From an uncultured Paracoccaceae bacterium (GTDB lineage: Bacteria > Pseudomonadota > Alphaproteobacteria > Rhodobacterales > Rhodobacteraceae), in the NCBI GenBank assembly GCA_947489325.1, contig CANLDA010000018.1, positions 1 to 64,000 of the forward strand: 64,000 bases of DNA. The letters are read 5' to 3'. Below the pieces are notes generated by a model. It searched no databases. It was not told where the DNA came from and saw nothing but the letters and a program-made list of their open reading frames with translations. The first letter of the stretch is position 1, and every line of letters begins with the position of its first letter. The position numbers and the translations under genes were made by a program. Of this stretch, positions 16,004-26,000 are shown one piece after another.

Positions 16004-17581
16004 TCATAAACGGGGACCGGGCTGCATAACTTCGTGAGGCAGGCGAATATCAAACCGCGCGCGCACTGCTGCATCCAATTCTGGTGCGTGGTTGACTGGA
16101 AAATGGTTTTCCAGATGGGTGCGCGCTATTTTCGCAGCCGCTTCTCGGGCGTTCTCTGATCCGGCCTGTCGCCACTGATCATAGGACTCACGATTGGCAA
16201 CTGTCGGATACAGATATTCGGTCTCCATGAGGGACAGTGTTTGCTCTGTGCCAAGGAAGTGTCCCGGCCCAAGTGCGGCCTCTTTGATAACGTCAAAGGA
16301 CAAGGTCGCATCGGTCACTTCGATCCCCCGCACTGCACGCTGAATTGCGCCCAACATGTCATTGTCAATTACCATCGCCTCAAACGAACAACACATCAGA
16401 CTGCCCAGCATCCCTGCGCTTTCGTAGATCAGGTTGCAGCCGCTCATTGCCGCCAAGGAATTGGTCAGTGCCTTTTCATACCCTGACTGCGCATCAGGTA
16501 ATTTACTGTCAGACATGCCTGCGGCTGTGTGGCTGGGCAAATCAAGGAAGTTGATGATCTGAGCCGCAGCAGCAGCCATAATGGCCTCTTCTCCGCTTCC
16601 GCCCGAAAACGCACCAGTGCGCAGATCAGACACAAATGGCCAATTGCCAACACTGGCTGGGTGGCCTTTTTTAACAAGATTGACCAAAACCAAACCTGCC
16701 AACGCCTCTGCCGTGGAAAGCACCAGATTACCAGCAAGAGCAGCTGGACCGGTGGCCCCAGATTGCGGCACAACCGCAAACTCTACAGGTGCCCCGTATT
16801 TGATCGCCTTGACCAGTGCATCGCTGTTTTCCACACCGTATTTCAGAGGCGAGACAACAGGACACTGACCAACCGAAAAGAAGGGGCGCGCACGAAAGGC
16901 GTCTTCGCCTCCAGCAAACATATGTGCCATGGCAAACACATCATCCACCGCAGTGGCGTCCATCACCGCCATAGAGGCATGTTTGGTCGTGCCACTCATC
17001 ATGGCATAGGCAACATTCACGTCATGCAAAAGAACATCGTCGCTCAGTTCATTGGAAATGACCGTTTGTGCAAACATATGGATGTGTTCCATGGCATCTG
17101 CCAAACGGGCAAAATCATAGACATCACGCAGGGACGATGGACGATATTCACGGGTATCCAGATCAAGCGTCTGAACCGCCTCACCGCAGGTGGAAAAATG
17201 CACACGATCCTTGCCGATCTGCAAATCATGTTTTGAATCGCGCCCATGGATCGTATATTCACGCGCGGCGCCCGCAATGGTGTCTTCGACCAAAGCGCGT
17301 GGCAGCATCAAACGCCCTTCGTCATTCAGATGACATCCCGCAGCCAGCGCCATTTCAAGAACTTCTGGTGTGGCCTCGGCCATCCCAACCTGTTCCAGCA
17401 AATCCAACGCTGTTTCATAGATCCGTTGAATTTCCGGTTGGGTCAGTGGGGCGAACTTGCCTCCAGATTGACCGCTTTTGACGACAGATTGCACAGAGGC
17501 CCCCTGCCGAGCGGCAAGTTTGGAGGCGCGAGCGCTCCCACGGCGGCGGGCAGGTTTGACTTGGAGGATGTCCACGGGCAT
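16004..17581 (-). CDS. trimethylamine methyltransferase (MttB) superfamily protein, non-pyrrolysine
   Basis: 525 aa, COG5598-like. The frame is uninterrupted, so there is no in-frame amber codon for pyrrolysine. Relatives of this kind (MtgB, MtpB, MtcB) demethylate glycine betaine, proline betaine or carnitine by passing the methyl group to a corrinoid protein. Visible features are a basic N-terminal leader, VHFSTCGEAVQTLDL, a Gly-rich TGAFSGGSGEE loop and a final LPHEV region. AAGGAA precedes the ATG. No corrinoid protein, cobalamin methyltransferase or reductive activase lies nearby. The co-directional GlxA-type regulator and PotD-like binding protein suggest use of a methylated amine. Confidence 0.88.
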   Translation of the reverse strand: MPVDILQVKPARRRGSARASKLAARQGASVQSVVKSGQSGGKFAPLTQPEIQRIYETALDLLEQVGMAEATPEVLEMALAAGCHLNDEGRLMLPRALVEDTIAGAAREYTIHGRDSKHDLQIGKDRVHFSTCGEAVQTLDLDTREYRPSSLRDVYDFARLADAMEHIHMFAQTVISNELSDDVLLHDVNVAYAMMSGTTKHASMAVMDATAVDDVFAMAHMFAGGEDAFRARPFFSVGQCPVVSPLKYGVENSDALVKAIKYGAPVEFAVVPQSGATGPAALAGNLVLSTAEALAGLVLVNLVKKGHPASVGNWPFVSDLRTGAFSGGSGEEAIMAAAAAQIINFLDLPSHTAAGMSDSKLPDAQSGYEKALTNSLAAMSGCNLIYESAGMLGSLMCCSFEAMVIDNDMLGAIQRAVRGIEVTDATLSFDVIKEAALGPGHFLGTEQTLSLMETEYLYPTVANRESYDQWRQAGSENAREAAAKIARTHLENHFPVNHAPELDAAVRARFDIRLPHEVMQPGPRL

Positions 17582-17713
17582 TTAGGTGTCTTTCCTTGGT
17601 AAATAATTCCAAGGAACGATAGGGACTGCCATGACTTCATAACAATGGTCCAATTTCGGACCATACTTAAGGCACTGTTTTTAATATAGTTTTATGAAAA
17701 TTCCTTACATTAC

Positions 17714-18727
17714 TTACAAAAACACGGAAATATGTCGAATGTATTGTGCCAATAATTCTCGTTCCGAAACTATGTTTAGCTTTTTATAAAGCCGTTTGCG
17801 ATGATTACGGATCGTGCCTTCGGACACTCCCAACTGTAGGGCGATTTCAAGCGATGACACCCCGTCAATTGCCAGCAAAACAATCTCGCGTTCGCGAGGG
17901 GTAAGTTGGTCTTGTAAAAACGTATTGGCCAGAAGTGTCACATCCACAGGCGGCTCGGCCTCGCCTTGTTCAAAGGTGACAAGAAACCCTTCTGGCGCAA
18001 AAGATGTCATACCACGCAGCGGCTTGCGTCGAAAGAATCCAAGGTCGCAGATGTGTTCCTTTTCATCCGCCATAAATAACGCGTTTGGTACCGAAAAAGA
18101 CGGATCGCGCAGTTGAAGCGCTTGCCAGTTTTCGTTGGGGTGCAACATTTCCCCACTCACTGAAAAAATTGCGCTTATACCCCCTCCTGTATTGCGATCG
18201 GATGTCACAGAAAACAACATCCGCAAAAGCTCTTTTTCATGCAAATCATGCAGACCCAACAACAGAGGCAGGAGCAGTTGAAACTCTTCCACCAGCTGAT
18301 CCGAAATCTGATCGCGACTTTCGAAACAGATCACATTGGCCGAACCGTCGAGCGCGGGCAAAAACACTCCGATCCCATCGCGAAACCCGGTTACGCGCTG
18401 AAACACCCTGAAATAACTGCTTTTGCCGCGCCGTGATGGCGCCATATCTGATATGCGAAAAACACAAGCTTCATCATGTTCACGCCAATAGGCAAAAAAC
18501 GGATCCACCCGGTAAAATTTGGAAAGATAGATATCCATATCGCTCTTGGGCAAATCGTCGACCCAAAGGTATTCGGGTTTGTTCGCTTTGGAATACCGCA
18601 TAACCATGCGTGCATCCCAGCCGCCAGAATGGCTTAGGATCTTGCACAACTCGGGAAAAAAATTGTCGTGACCAATCGCGTCTATACATTTCTTAATGCG
18701 TGTGACTAAGCTTGGTTTCAGTTCCAA
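17714..18727 (-). CDS. LuxR-type transcriptional regulator
   Basis: 337 aa. The C-terminal LuxR helix-turn-helix is clear at about 275-330 (LTPREREIVLLAIDG, then LEIALQLGVSEGTIRNHRKR). The N-terminal 250 residues are not a standard autoinducer-binding or receiver domain that I can name. The start is uncertain: TTG at 18725-18727 follows an in-frame stop, and no ATG lies nearby. The gene ends 132 bp before the MttB-family gene on the same strand and may control it. Composition is A/T-richer than its neighbours. Confidence 0.88.
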   Translation of the reverse strand: MELKPSLVTRIKKCIDAIGHDNFFPELCKILSHSGGWDARMVMRYSKANKPEYLWVDDLPKSDMDIYLSKFYRVDPFFAYWREHDEACVFRISDMAPSRRGKSSYFRVFQRVTGFRDGIGVFLPALDGSANVICFESRDQISDQLVEEFQLLLPLLLGLHDLHEKELLRMLFSVTSDRNTGGGISAIFSVSGEMLHPNENWQALQLRDPSFSVPNALFMADEKEHICDLGFFRRKPLRGMTSFAPEGFLVTFEQGEAEPPVDVTLLANTFLQDQLTPREREIVLLAIDGVSSLEIALQLGVSEGTIRNHRKRLYKKLNIVSERELLAQYIRHISVFL

Positions 18728-18950
18728 CTCAATTCATCCACTTAACTACCCCGATGCAGCTTTTATCTTATTTGTTTTGGTCGTTCTCAAGGTAAATCCG
18801 TTTCGTCCAACGACATCATGTGATTGTTGGCCATATCTGACGTCAGCGCCGACACAGATAGGCCCTGCCTCTTTATCCCTGCCACAACAGATCATCATGG
18901 CGCAACACCAGCTTTGACAGCCTTCCTGTCAACCTAACTGTTCAAAATCT

Positions 18951-21596
18951 CTAAAACGGCACGTCATCCGCGGCGGTCACGAATTTCGCAATAAGCTTTT
19001 TACTGCCAGCCTTGTCAAATTCCACACCCAACTTATCACCTTCGATCTCGACCACTTCGCCGTAACCGAATTTCTGGTGGAACACGCGATCCCCAATGGT
19101 GAAGCTGGACACCGCTTCTAGGTCAATGACGGTTTTGCGTGTTTCGCGGGGTTGGCTCAGGCCGCGTTGTCCGGCACGTTCCTGCATGCGTTTCCAGCCC
19201 GGCGAATTATAGGTGTTGGAGTTTTGCATGCGCGATTGCATACTTGCGCCAAAATCGCCGCTGCTGCCATTGTAGCCCCCGCCATAAATCCCGGGTGCCG
19301 TCAAAACCTCGACGTGTTCTTCGGGCAACTCGTCAATAAAACGGCTGGGCAATTGCGATTGCCATTGACCAAACACCTGACGATTTCCTGCGAAAGAAAT
19401 CGTGCACACCTCTTCGGCGCGTGTGATGCCGACATAGGCAAGGCGGCGCTCTTCCTCCAGCCCCTTAAGACCACTTTCATCCATGGAACGTTGCGACGGA
19501 AACAGCCCATCCTCCCACCCCGGCAAAAACACAACCGGGAATTCCAATCCCTTGGCTGCGTGCAATGTCATGATCGACACCTTGGGCTCGGCATCATCGG
19601 TTTCATTGTCCATGATCAGGCTGACATGTTCGAGAAACCCTTGCAGGTTGTCGAAATTTTCCAACGCCTTCACCAGTTCCTTGAGGTTCTCAAGCCGACC
19701 CGGTGCTTCTGGCGTTTTGTCGTTCTGCCACATCGCGGTATAGCCGCTTTCGTCCAGTATAACCTCGGCCAATTCCGTGTGAGGCATGTTCGCCTGATCC
19801 GGCTGTATACGCATGGCTGTTTCGGTGCGGCCATCATCAATCACATCATCATCGTTCAGCGGCACCTCGGTCTGGTGTTCCACCGACAGGCCGCGCCAAC
19901 GATCAACGCTGTTGATCAAAATGGCCAGCTCCTTGGCGCCTTTGCCACCGATCCCTTTTTCGGCCAACAGAATGCGTGCACCTTCGATCAAGGACACCCC
20001 ATTAGCCCGTGCGCAAACTTGAATTTTCTGTTGCGCCACATTGCCGAGGCCACGCTTGGGCGTATTCACAATGCGCTCAAACGCCAGATCATCGTCCGGG
20101 CTGACAACCACGCGGAAATAGGCCATCGCGTCCCGAATTTCGAGCCGCTCATAAAAGCGCGGGCCGCCGATCACGCGGTAAGGCAAACCGATGGTCAAAA
20201 ACCGATCCTCAAACGCACGCATCTGGTGGGACGCGCGTACAAGAATGGCCATTTCATCGCGATAAAATCTTGGAAATGCCGCTTCTAGAGAACGCCCTTC
20301 TTGTTGTCGCATTGTTAGTTCCCAAAGGAGACTTTCCCTGCTTTCTTCCGCCAAGAAGCTTTCGTGCTTTTTCAATCGTTTCAGTACTTGCTCTCTGCTA
20401 TTGAGCCCTTCCAATACATTCAGTTCACCTAGGCGTTCTATCTCCTTCATCATTTGCTCTGATCGAGGGTTTTCCCGTCGTTTAGCAATAGGCGAACTAC
20501 CGCTAGCTAGGTCTTCAATTTTCTCTCCGATCGAGCGAGCCTCTTCCTCGCCGTCCCAATGACCTATTAAACAGACCTTTTCACCGTTTTCTGCTGCCGT
20601 CCAGAGCTCCTTGCCCAATCGCCCCTCATTGCCCTTAATCACATTGGACGCCGCTGCAAGAATATGTGGGGTGGAGCGATAATTTTGCTCCAACCGCACC
20701 ACATGGGCACCCGGGAAATCCTTTTCGAATTTCAAAATGTTGCCCACTTCGGCACCGCGCCACCCATAGATCGACTGGTCATCATCGCCCACGCAGCAGA
20801 TGTTTTTATGTCCCCCCGCCAGCAGTCGCAGCCACAGATATTGGGCGACGTTGGTATCCTGATACTCGTCCACTAAAACATAACGGAACCAGCGTTGGTA
20901 TTGCGCCAGCACATCCGGGTGGGTTTGAAAAATAGTCACCACATGCAGCAAGAGATCGCCAAAGTCGACCGCGTTCAGCTCGCGCAAACGGGTTTGGTAC
21001 TGATCGTAAATCTCCCCGCCACGGTTGTTAAATGCACCTGCATCCGCCGCAGGCAATTTGGCAGGCGTCAGCGCCTTATTTTTCCAACTGTCGATCAGAT
21101 TGGCCAAATGTCGCGCAGGCCAGCGTTTGTCGTCAATATTGGCTGCGCGGATCAATTGCTTGAGCAGGCGAATTTGATCGTCCGTATCCAAAATGGTGAA
21201 ATTGGATTTCAGGCCGACCAATTCGGCGTGACGGCGCAGCAATTTCACACAAATCGCATGGAACGTGCCCAGCCACGGCATCCCTTCGATAGATTGGCCC
21301 AGCATCGCACCTACTCGGTTTTTCATTTCTCGTGCGGCTTTGTTGGTAAAGGTCACGGCCAGAATTTCATTTGGGCGTGCACGACCTGTATTGAGCAGAT
21401 GCACAATACGCGAGGTCAACGCCTTGGTTTTGCCCGTCCCGGCCCCAGCGAGCATCAGGACCGGGCCATCCAATTGCTTCACCGCTTCGCGTTGGGCGGG
21501 GTTCAGATCGACCAGATAGGGCGACGGGCGCGCAGCCATGGCGCGATCGGATAGGGAAGCGCCTTCGAAGGCGTCGAATTCATCAAAACTGCTCAT
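18951..21596 (-). CDS. uvrD: ATP-dependent DNA helicase UvrD/PcrA with an internal insertion
   Basis: 881 aa. A superfamily 1 helicase for nucleotide excision and mismatch repair: Walker A LAGAGTGKT at 49-57, VDEYQDT (motif II), GDDDQSIYGWRGA (motif III), QNYRST (IV), TLHAAKGLEFPVVFLPG (V) and VGITRAEE (VI). A C-terminal Tudor-like segment (FGYGEVVEIEGDKLGVEFD) is also present. Residues about 357-442 form a charged helical insertion absent from the UvrD proteins I remember, placed between the GHWDGEEEARSIG and DEMAILVRASHQMRAF motifs. Its codons (AGA, CGA, ATA, CTA, GTA) differ from the rest of the gene. The ATG at 21594-21596 was chosen; an upstream TTG lacks support. Confidence 0.96.
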   Translation of the reverse strand: MSSFDEFDAFEGASLSDRAMAARPSPYLVDLNPAQREAVKQLDGPVLMLAGAGTGKTKALTSRIVHLLNTGRARPNEILAVTFTNKAAREMKNRVGAMLGQSIEGMPWLGTFHAICVKLLRRHAELVGLKSNFTILDTDDQIRLLKQLIRAANIDDKRWPARHLANLIDSWKNKALTPAKLPAADAGAFNNRGGEIYDQYQTRLRELNAVDFGDLLLHVVTIFQTHPDVLAQYQRWFRYVLVDEYQDTNVAQYLWLRLLAGGHKNICCVGDDDQSIYGWRGAEVGNILKFEKDFPGAHVVRLEQNYRSTPHILAAASNVIKGNEGRLGKELWTAAENGEKVCLIGHWDGEEEARSIGEKIEDLASGSSPIAKRRENPRSEQMMKEIERLGELNVLEGLNSREQVLKRLKKHESFLAEESRESLLWELTMRQQEGRSLEAAFPRFYRDEMAILVRASHQMRAFEDRFLTIGLPYRVIGGPRFYERLEIRDAMAYFRVVVSPDDDLAFERIVNTPKRGLGNVAQQKIQVCARANGVSLIEGARILLAEKGIGGKGAKELAILINSVDRWRGLSVEHQTEVPLNDDDVIDDGRTETAMRIQPDQANMPHTELAEVILDESGYTAMWQNDKTPEAPGRLENLKELVKALENFDNLQGFLEHVSLIMDNETDDAEPKVSIMTLHAAKGLEFPVVFLPGWEDGLFPSQRSMDESGLKGLEEERRLAYVGITRAEEVCTISFAGNRQVFGQWQSQLPSRFIDELPEEHVEVLTAPGIYGGGYNGSSGDFGASMQSRMQNSNTYNSPGWKRMQERAGQRGLSQPRETRKTVIDLEAVSSFTIGDRVFHQKFGYGEVVEIEGDKLGVEFDKAGSKKLIAKFVTAADDVPF

Positions 21597-21699
21597 ACGG
21601 CGCAATCTAGCGCGAGATTCTCGCAAGGGGAAGTCAAGTTCACATTATGTTCTGCATGTTTCTTGTGGACAAATCGACAAACCACGCGAAAAAGAAAGC

Positions 21700-22818
21700 A
21701 TGGACCTGCATGCCCGCTACCCTTCGGTGCCTTATCTCAAGGCAAAGGCCAAGAAACGCCTGCCACATTTTGTGTGGGAGTTTCTGAACAGCGGCACCGG
21801 CAGCGAAACAGCCCTGCACAATAATCGCGCGGCGCTGGATGAAATCCGCATGATGCCTGCCATATTGAAAGGCGACCACACACCCGATCTGGGCTGCGAA
21901 ATCCTGGGCCAAAAATTCGATCTTCCCCTTGGCATCGCACCTGTCGGCATGTCGGGCCTGATTTGGCCAGATGCGGAACACCTGTTGGCACAAGCGGCCG
22001 CCACGGCCAACATTCCCTATACCTTGTCCACAGTTGCCGCCACCACACCAGAGGCCGTGGCCCCGGTGATTGGCGACAATGCATGGTTTCAACTTTATCC
22101 GCCACGCGATCCGGACATTCGCAGGGATATGTTGCGCCGTGCACGTGCTGCGGGGTTCGAAACCCTCGTCCTGACCGTTGACATTCCGGTGGCAAGCCGC
22201 CGCGAACGTCAGATGCATTCCGGGTTGACCACCCCACCCCGCCTGACCCCGCGCCTGTTATGGCAAATCCTACAACGCCCTGCTTGGGCCACCGCGTTTT
22301 TGGGAGTCGAACGGCCGCGTATGCGTATGATTGATGACTACATGGGCAATGTGACCGGGCTGGCAACCAATGCCCACGCAGGATATTTGATCCGTACGGC
22401 ACCGGATGGGGACTATCTGCGTGCCGTGCGGGCCGAATGGCACGGCCCGCTGATCGTCAAAGGCGTGATGAACCCCGATGATATCGCCCCATTAGAGGCC
22501 GAAGGCATCAATGCAATCTGGGTTTCCAACCACGGCGGGCGGCAATTTGATGGCGTCCCGGCCAGCATCGACATGCTGTCACAGATCAGAGATCGCACAA
22601 AACTCCCCCTTATTATCGACAGCGGTTTCGAAGGAGGACTGGACATTTTACGCGCCATTTCTCTAGGCGCCGATCTTATCATGTTTGGTCGCGCCTTTCA
22701 TTATGCACTTGCAGCATTGAGCTCAGCTGGACCGACCCACCTTATCGACATTCTCCGCCAAGATCTGATGTCCAACATGGGGCAATTAGGTGTGCAAACG
22801 TTGAAACATGTGACCTAA
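21700..22818 (+). CDS. lldD: FMN-dependent alpha-hydroxy-acid dehydrogenase (LldD-like)
   Basis: 372 aa TIM-barrel flavoenzyme. Characteristic segments are PLGIAPVGMSGLIWPDAE (FMN binding), FQLYPPRD, LTVDIPVASRRERQ, IVKGV (flavin-contacting Lys) and the active-site SNHGGRQFDGVPA with the catalytic His. Ruled by homology, it oxidises L-lactate or another 2-hydroxy acid at the membrane or in the cytoplasm; the substrate cannot be fixed from sequence. It is divergent from uvrD with about 100 bp between. The frame is open upstream, but the ATG at 21700 begins the conserved N-terminus. Confidence 0.9.
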   Translation: MDLHARYPSVPYLKAKAKKRLPHFVWEFLNSGTGSETALHNNRAALDEIRMMPAILKGDHTPDLGCEILGQKFDLPLGIAPVGMSGLIWPDAEHLLAQAAATANIPYTLSTVAATTPEAVAPVIGDNAWFQLYPPRDPDIRRDMLRRARAAGFETLVLTVDIPVASRRERQMHSGLTTPPRLTPRLLWQILQRPAWATAFLGVERPRMRMIDDYMGNVTGLATNAHAGYLIRTAPDGDYLRAVRAEWHGPLIVKGVMNPDDIAPLEAEGINAIWVSNHGGRQFDGVPASIDMLSQIRDRTKLPLIIDSGFEGGLDILRAISLGADLIMFGRAFHYALAALSSAGPTHLIDILRQDLMSNMGQLGVQTLKHVT

Positions 22819-23003
22819 AATCCACGATTTCCGCTCACACATGTCGCATCCGCAGAAAAAAATGCCGCAACGCAGAGCATCTATGCTTTCATTCCGCCAC
22901 ATACTTTCCCGGAACTACACAGTCCTTGGTAATGATTCAGGCCTTTGCTTGTTTATGCCAAATGGGCTTTGCGAATTGACACTCAAGAAAGGGCACGCCT
23001 CCA

Positions 23004-26000
23004 ATGCCAGAGTTCAAAAAGATCCTTATTGCCAACCGTGGTGAAATTGCCATCCGCGTCATGCGTGCAGCCAACGAGATGGGCAAACGCACCGTTGCCG
23101 TCTTTGCGGAAGAGGACAAACTGTCCCTTCACCGCTTTAAGGCGGATGAGGCCTATCGCATTGGCGAAGGCATGGGGCCGGTTGCGGCCTATCTGAGCAT
23201 TGAAGAAATCATTCGCGTAGCACGTGAATGCGGGGCGGATGCGATCCACCCCGGCTATGGCCTGCTATCAGAAAACCCTGATTTCGTGGATGCCTGCGCG
23301 GCCAATGGCATCACCTTTATCGGCCCAAAGGCGGAAACCATGCGCGCCCTTGGCGACAAAGCATCGGCCCGCCGCGTGGCAGTTGAAGCAGGCGTTCCTG
23401 TTATTCCTGCAACCGAAGTTCTGGGCAATGATATGGAGATCACCCGCAAGGAGGCTGCGGATGTTGGCTATCCTCTTATGCTCAAGGCGAGCTGGGGCGG
23501 CGGTGGCCGCGGTATGCGCCCGATCAATGGCCCTGACGAACTTGAGGAAAAGGTCCTGGAAGGTCGCCGCGAGGCAGAGGCCGCCTTTGGCAATGGCGAA
23601 GGTTATCTGGAAAAGATGATCATCAACGCGCGCCACGTCGAAGTGCAAATTCTGGGCGACAAACATGGCGGCATGTATCATTTGTTTGAACGCGATTGTT
23701 CGGTACAACGTCGCAACCAGAAAGTCGTGGAGCGGGCGCCCGCCCCTTACCTCAGCGAAGAACAGCGCGCCGAGATTTGCGAGCTGGGGTACAAAATCTG
23801 CAAACACGTGAATTACGAATGCGCAGGCACCGTCGAATTCTTGATGGATATGGAAAGCGGCAAGTTCTACTTTATCGAGGTAAACCCGCGCGTGCAGGTG
23901 GAACATACCGTGACAGAAGAAGTCACTGGTATCGACATCGTACAGGCCCAAATTCTGATCGCCGAGGGCAAAACCATTGCTGACGCGACGGGCAAAGACG
24001 CACAAGAAGACATTCGTCTGAACGGTCACGCCCTTCAGACCCGGATCACCACCGAAGACCCACTGAACAACTTTATCCCCGATTATGGCCGCATCACCGC
24101 CTATCGGTCGGCCACAGGGATGGGTATTCGTCTGGATGGCGGCACCGCCTATTCCGGTGGGGTGATCACACGCTATTACGATTCGCTGCTGACCAAGGTC
24201 ACAGCTCACGCCCAAACACCTGAAAAAGCAATCGCCCGTATGGATCGCGCATTGCGCGAATTCCGTATTCGCGGCGTGTCCACCAACATCGCATTCGTTG
24301 AGAACCTGCTGAAACACCCCACGTTTCTGAACAACGAATACACCACCAAATTCATTGATACGACGCCCGACCTGTTTACGTTCAAAAAACGCCGGGATCG
24401 CGCCACTAAAATCCTGACTTATGTTGCGGATATTTCCGTAAACGGACACCCGGAAACCCAAGGCCGCGCTGAACCTGCGGCGGATTTGAAATCGCCAACG
24501 CCCCCTGCACAACGCGCCGAACCAATGATGGGCACGCGCAACCTGCTGGAACAAAAGGGCCCGCAAGCGGTTGCCAACTGGATGAAGGCACAAAAGCAGC
24601 TTTTGCTGACTGACACCACCATGCGTGATGGTCATCAATCGCTGTTGGCCACCCGGATGCGCTCGATCGACATGATCAAGACAGCGCCTGCTTATGCCGC
24701 CAATCTGCCACAGCTGTTCAGCGTGGAATGCTGGGGCGGGGCAACCTTTGATGTGGCCTATCGTTTCTTGCAGGAATGCCCGTGGCAGCGTCTGCGCGAT
24801 CTGCGCGAAGCCATGCCAAACCTGATGACCCAGATGTTGCTGCGTGCCTCTAACGGGGTCGGATACACCAATTACCCTGACAATGTGGTGCAGGAATTCG
24901 TGCGCCAAGCCGCCAAAACCGGCGTTGATGTGTTCCGCGTCTTTGACAGCCTCAACTGGGTTGAAAATATGCGTGTTGCCATGGATGCCGTTGTCGAAAG
25001 CGGCAAGGTCTGCGAAGGCACCATTTGTTACACGGGGGATGTCCTTGACCCCAACCGCGCGAAATATGATCTGAAGTATTACGTCGGCATGGCCAAAGAA
25101 CTTGAGGCCGCAGGCGCGCATATTCTGGGCCTGAAAGACATGGCTGGCCTACTGAAACCCGCCTCTGCACGTCAATTGGTCAAGGCGTTGAAAGAGGAAA
25201 CCGGCCTGCCGATCCATTTCCACACCCATGACACCAGCGGCATCGCAGGTGCCACGATCCTTGCCGCCGCAGAGGCTGGCGTGGATGCGGTCGATGCGGC
25301 CATGGATGCGTTTTCGGGCGGTACCAGCCAACCTTGTCTTGGCTCTATTGTTGAGGCATTGCGCAACACTGATCGTGACACGGGTATCGACATCACTGCC
25401 GTACGCGAAATCAGCGATTACTGGCAGGGGGTTCGCGCCCAATACGCAGCCTTTGAAAGCGGCCTCCAAGCTCCAGCGTCCGAGGTATACTTGCATGAAA
25501 TGCCCGGCGGTCAGTTCACCAACCTAAAAGCGCAAGCCCGCAGCCTTGGCCTTGAAGAAAAATGGCCACAGGTCGCGCAGTCCTATGCCGATGTGAACCA
25601 GATGTTTGGCGACATTGTCAAAGTAACACCTTCGTCCAAAGTTGTGGGCGACATGGCCCTGATGATGGTCAGTCAGGGCCTCAGCCGGGAAGAAGTCGAA
25701 AATGCTGACACCGACGTGGCCTTCCCGGATTCTGTGATCGACATGATGCGCGGCAATCTGGGTCAGCCCCCCGGCGGGTTCCCGGCGGGTATTGTCGACA
25801 AGGTTCTGAAAGGCGAAGCACCCAACACAGACCGCCCCGGCAAGCATCTTGATCCTGTAGATCTGGAAGCAGAACGCGCCGACCTCAGCAAACAGCTTGA
25901 GGGATTGAGCGTGGATGACGAGGACCTGAATGGATACCTTATGTATCCCAAAGTGTTCCTTGATTATATGGGGCGCCATCGTCTTTATGGCCCGGTCCGC

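Noticed and set aside
16004-17581. Pyrrolysine-containing MttB
   Set aside because: The 525-codon frame has no internal TAG, and no pyl genes are visible in the window.
19152-20288. 378-codon plus-strand frame inside uvrD
   Set aside because: Antisense to UvrD motifs on the minus strand; no start signal and no family pattern.
23268-25121. 617-codon minus-strand frame opposite pyc
   Set aside because: Lies fully within conserved pyruvate carboxylase domains; long shadow frames are common in GC-rich genes.
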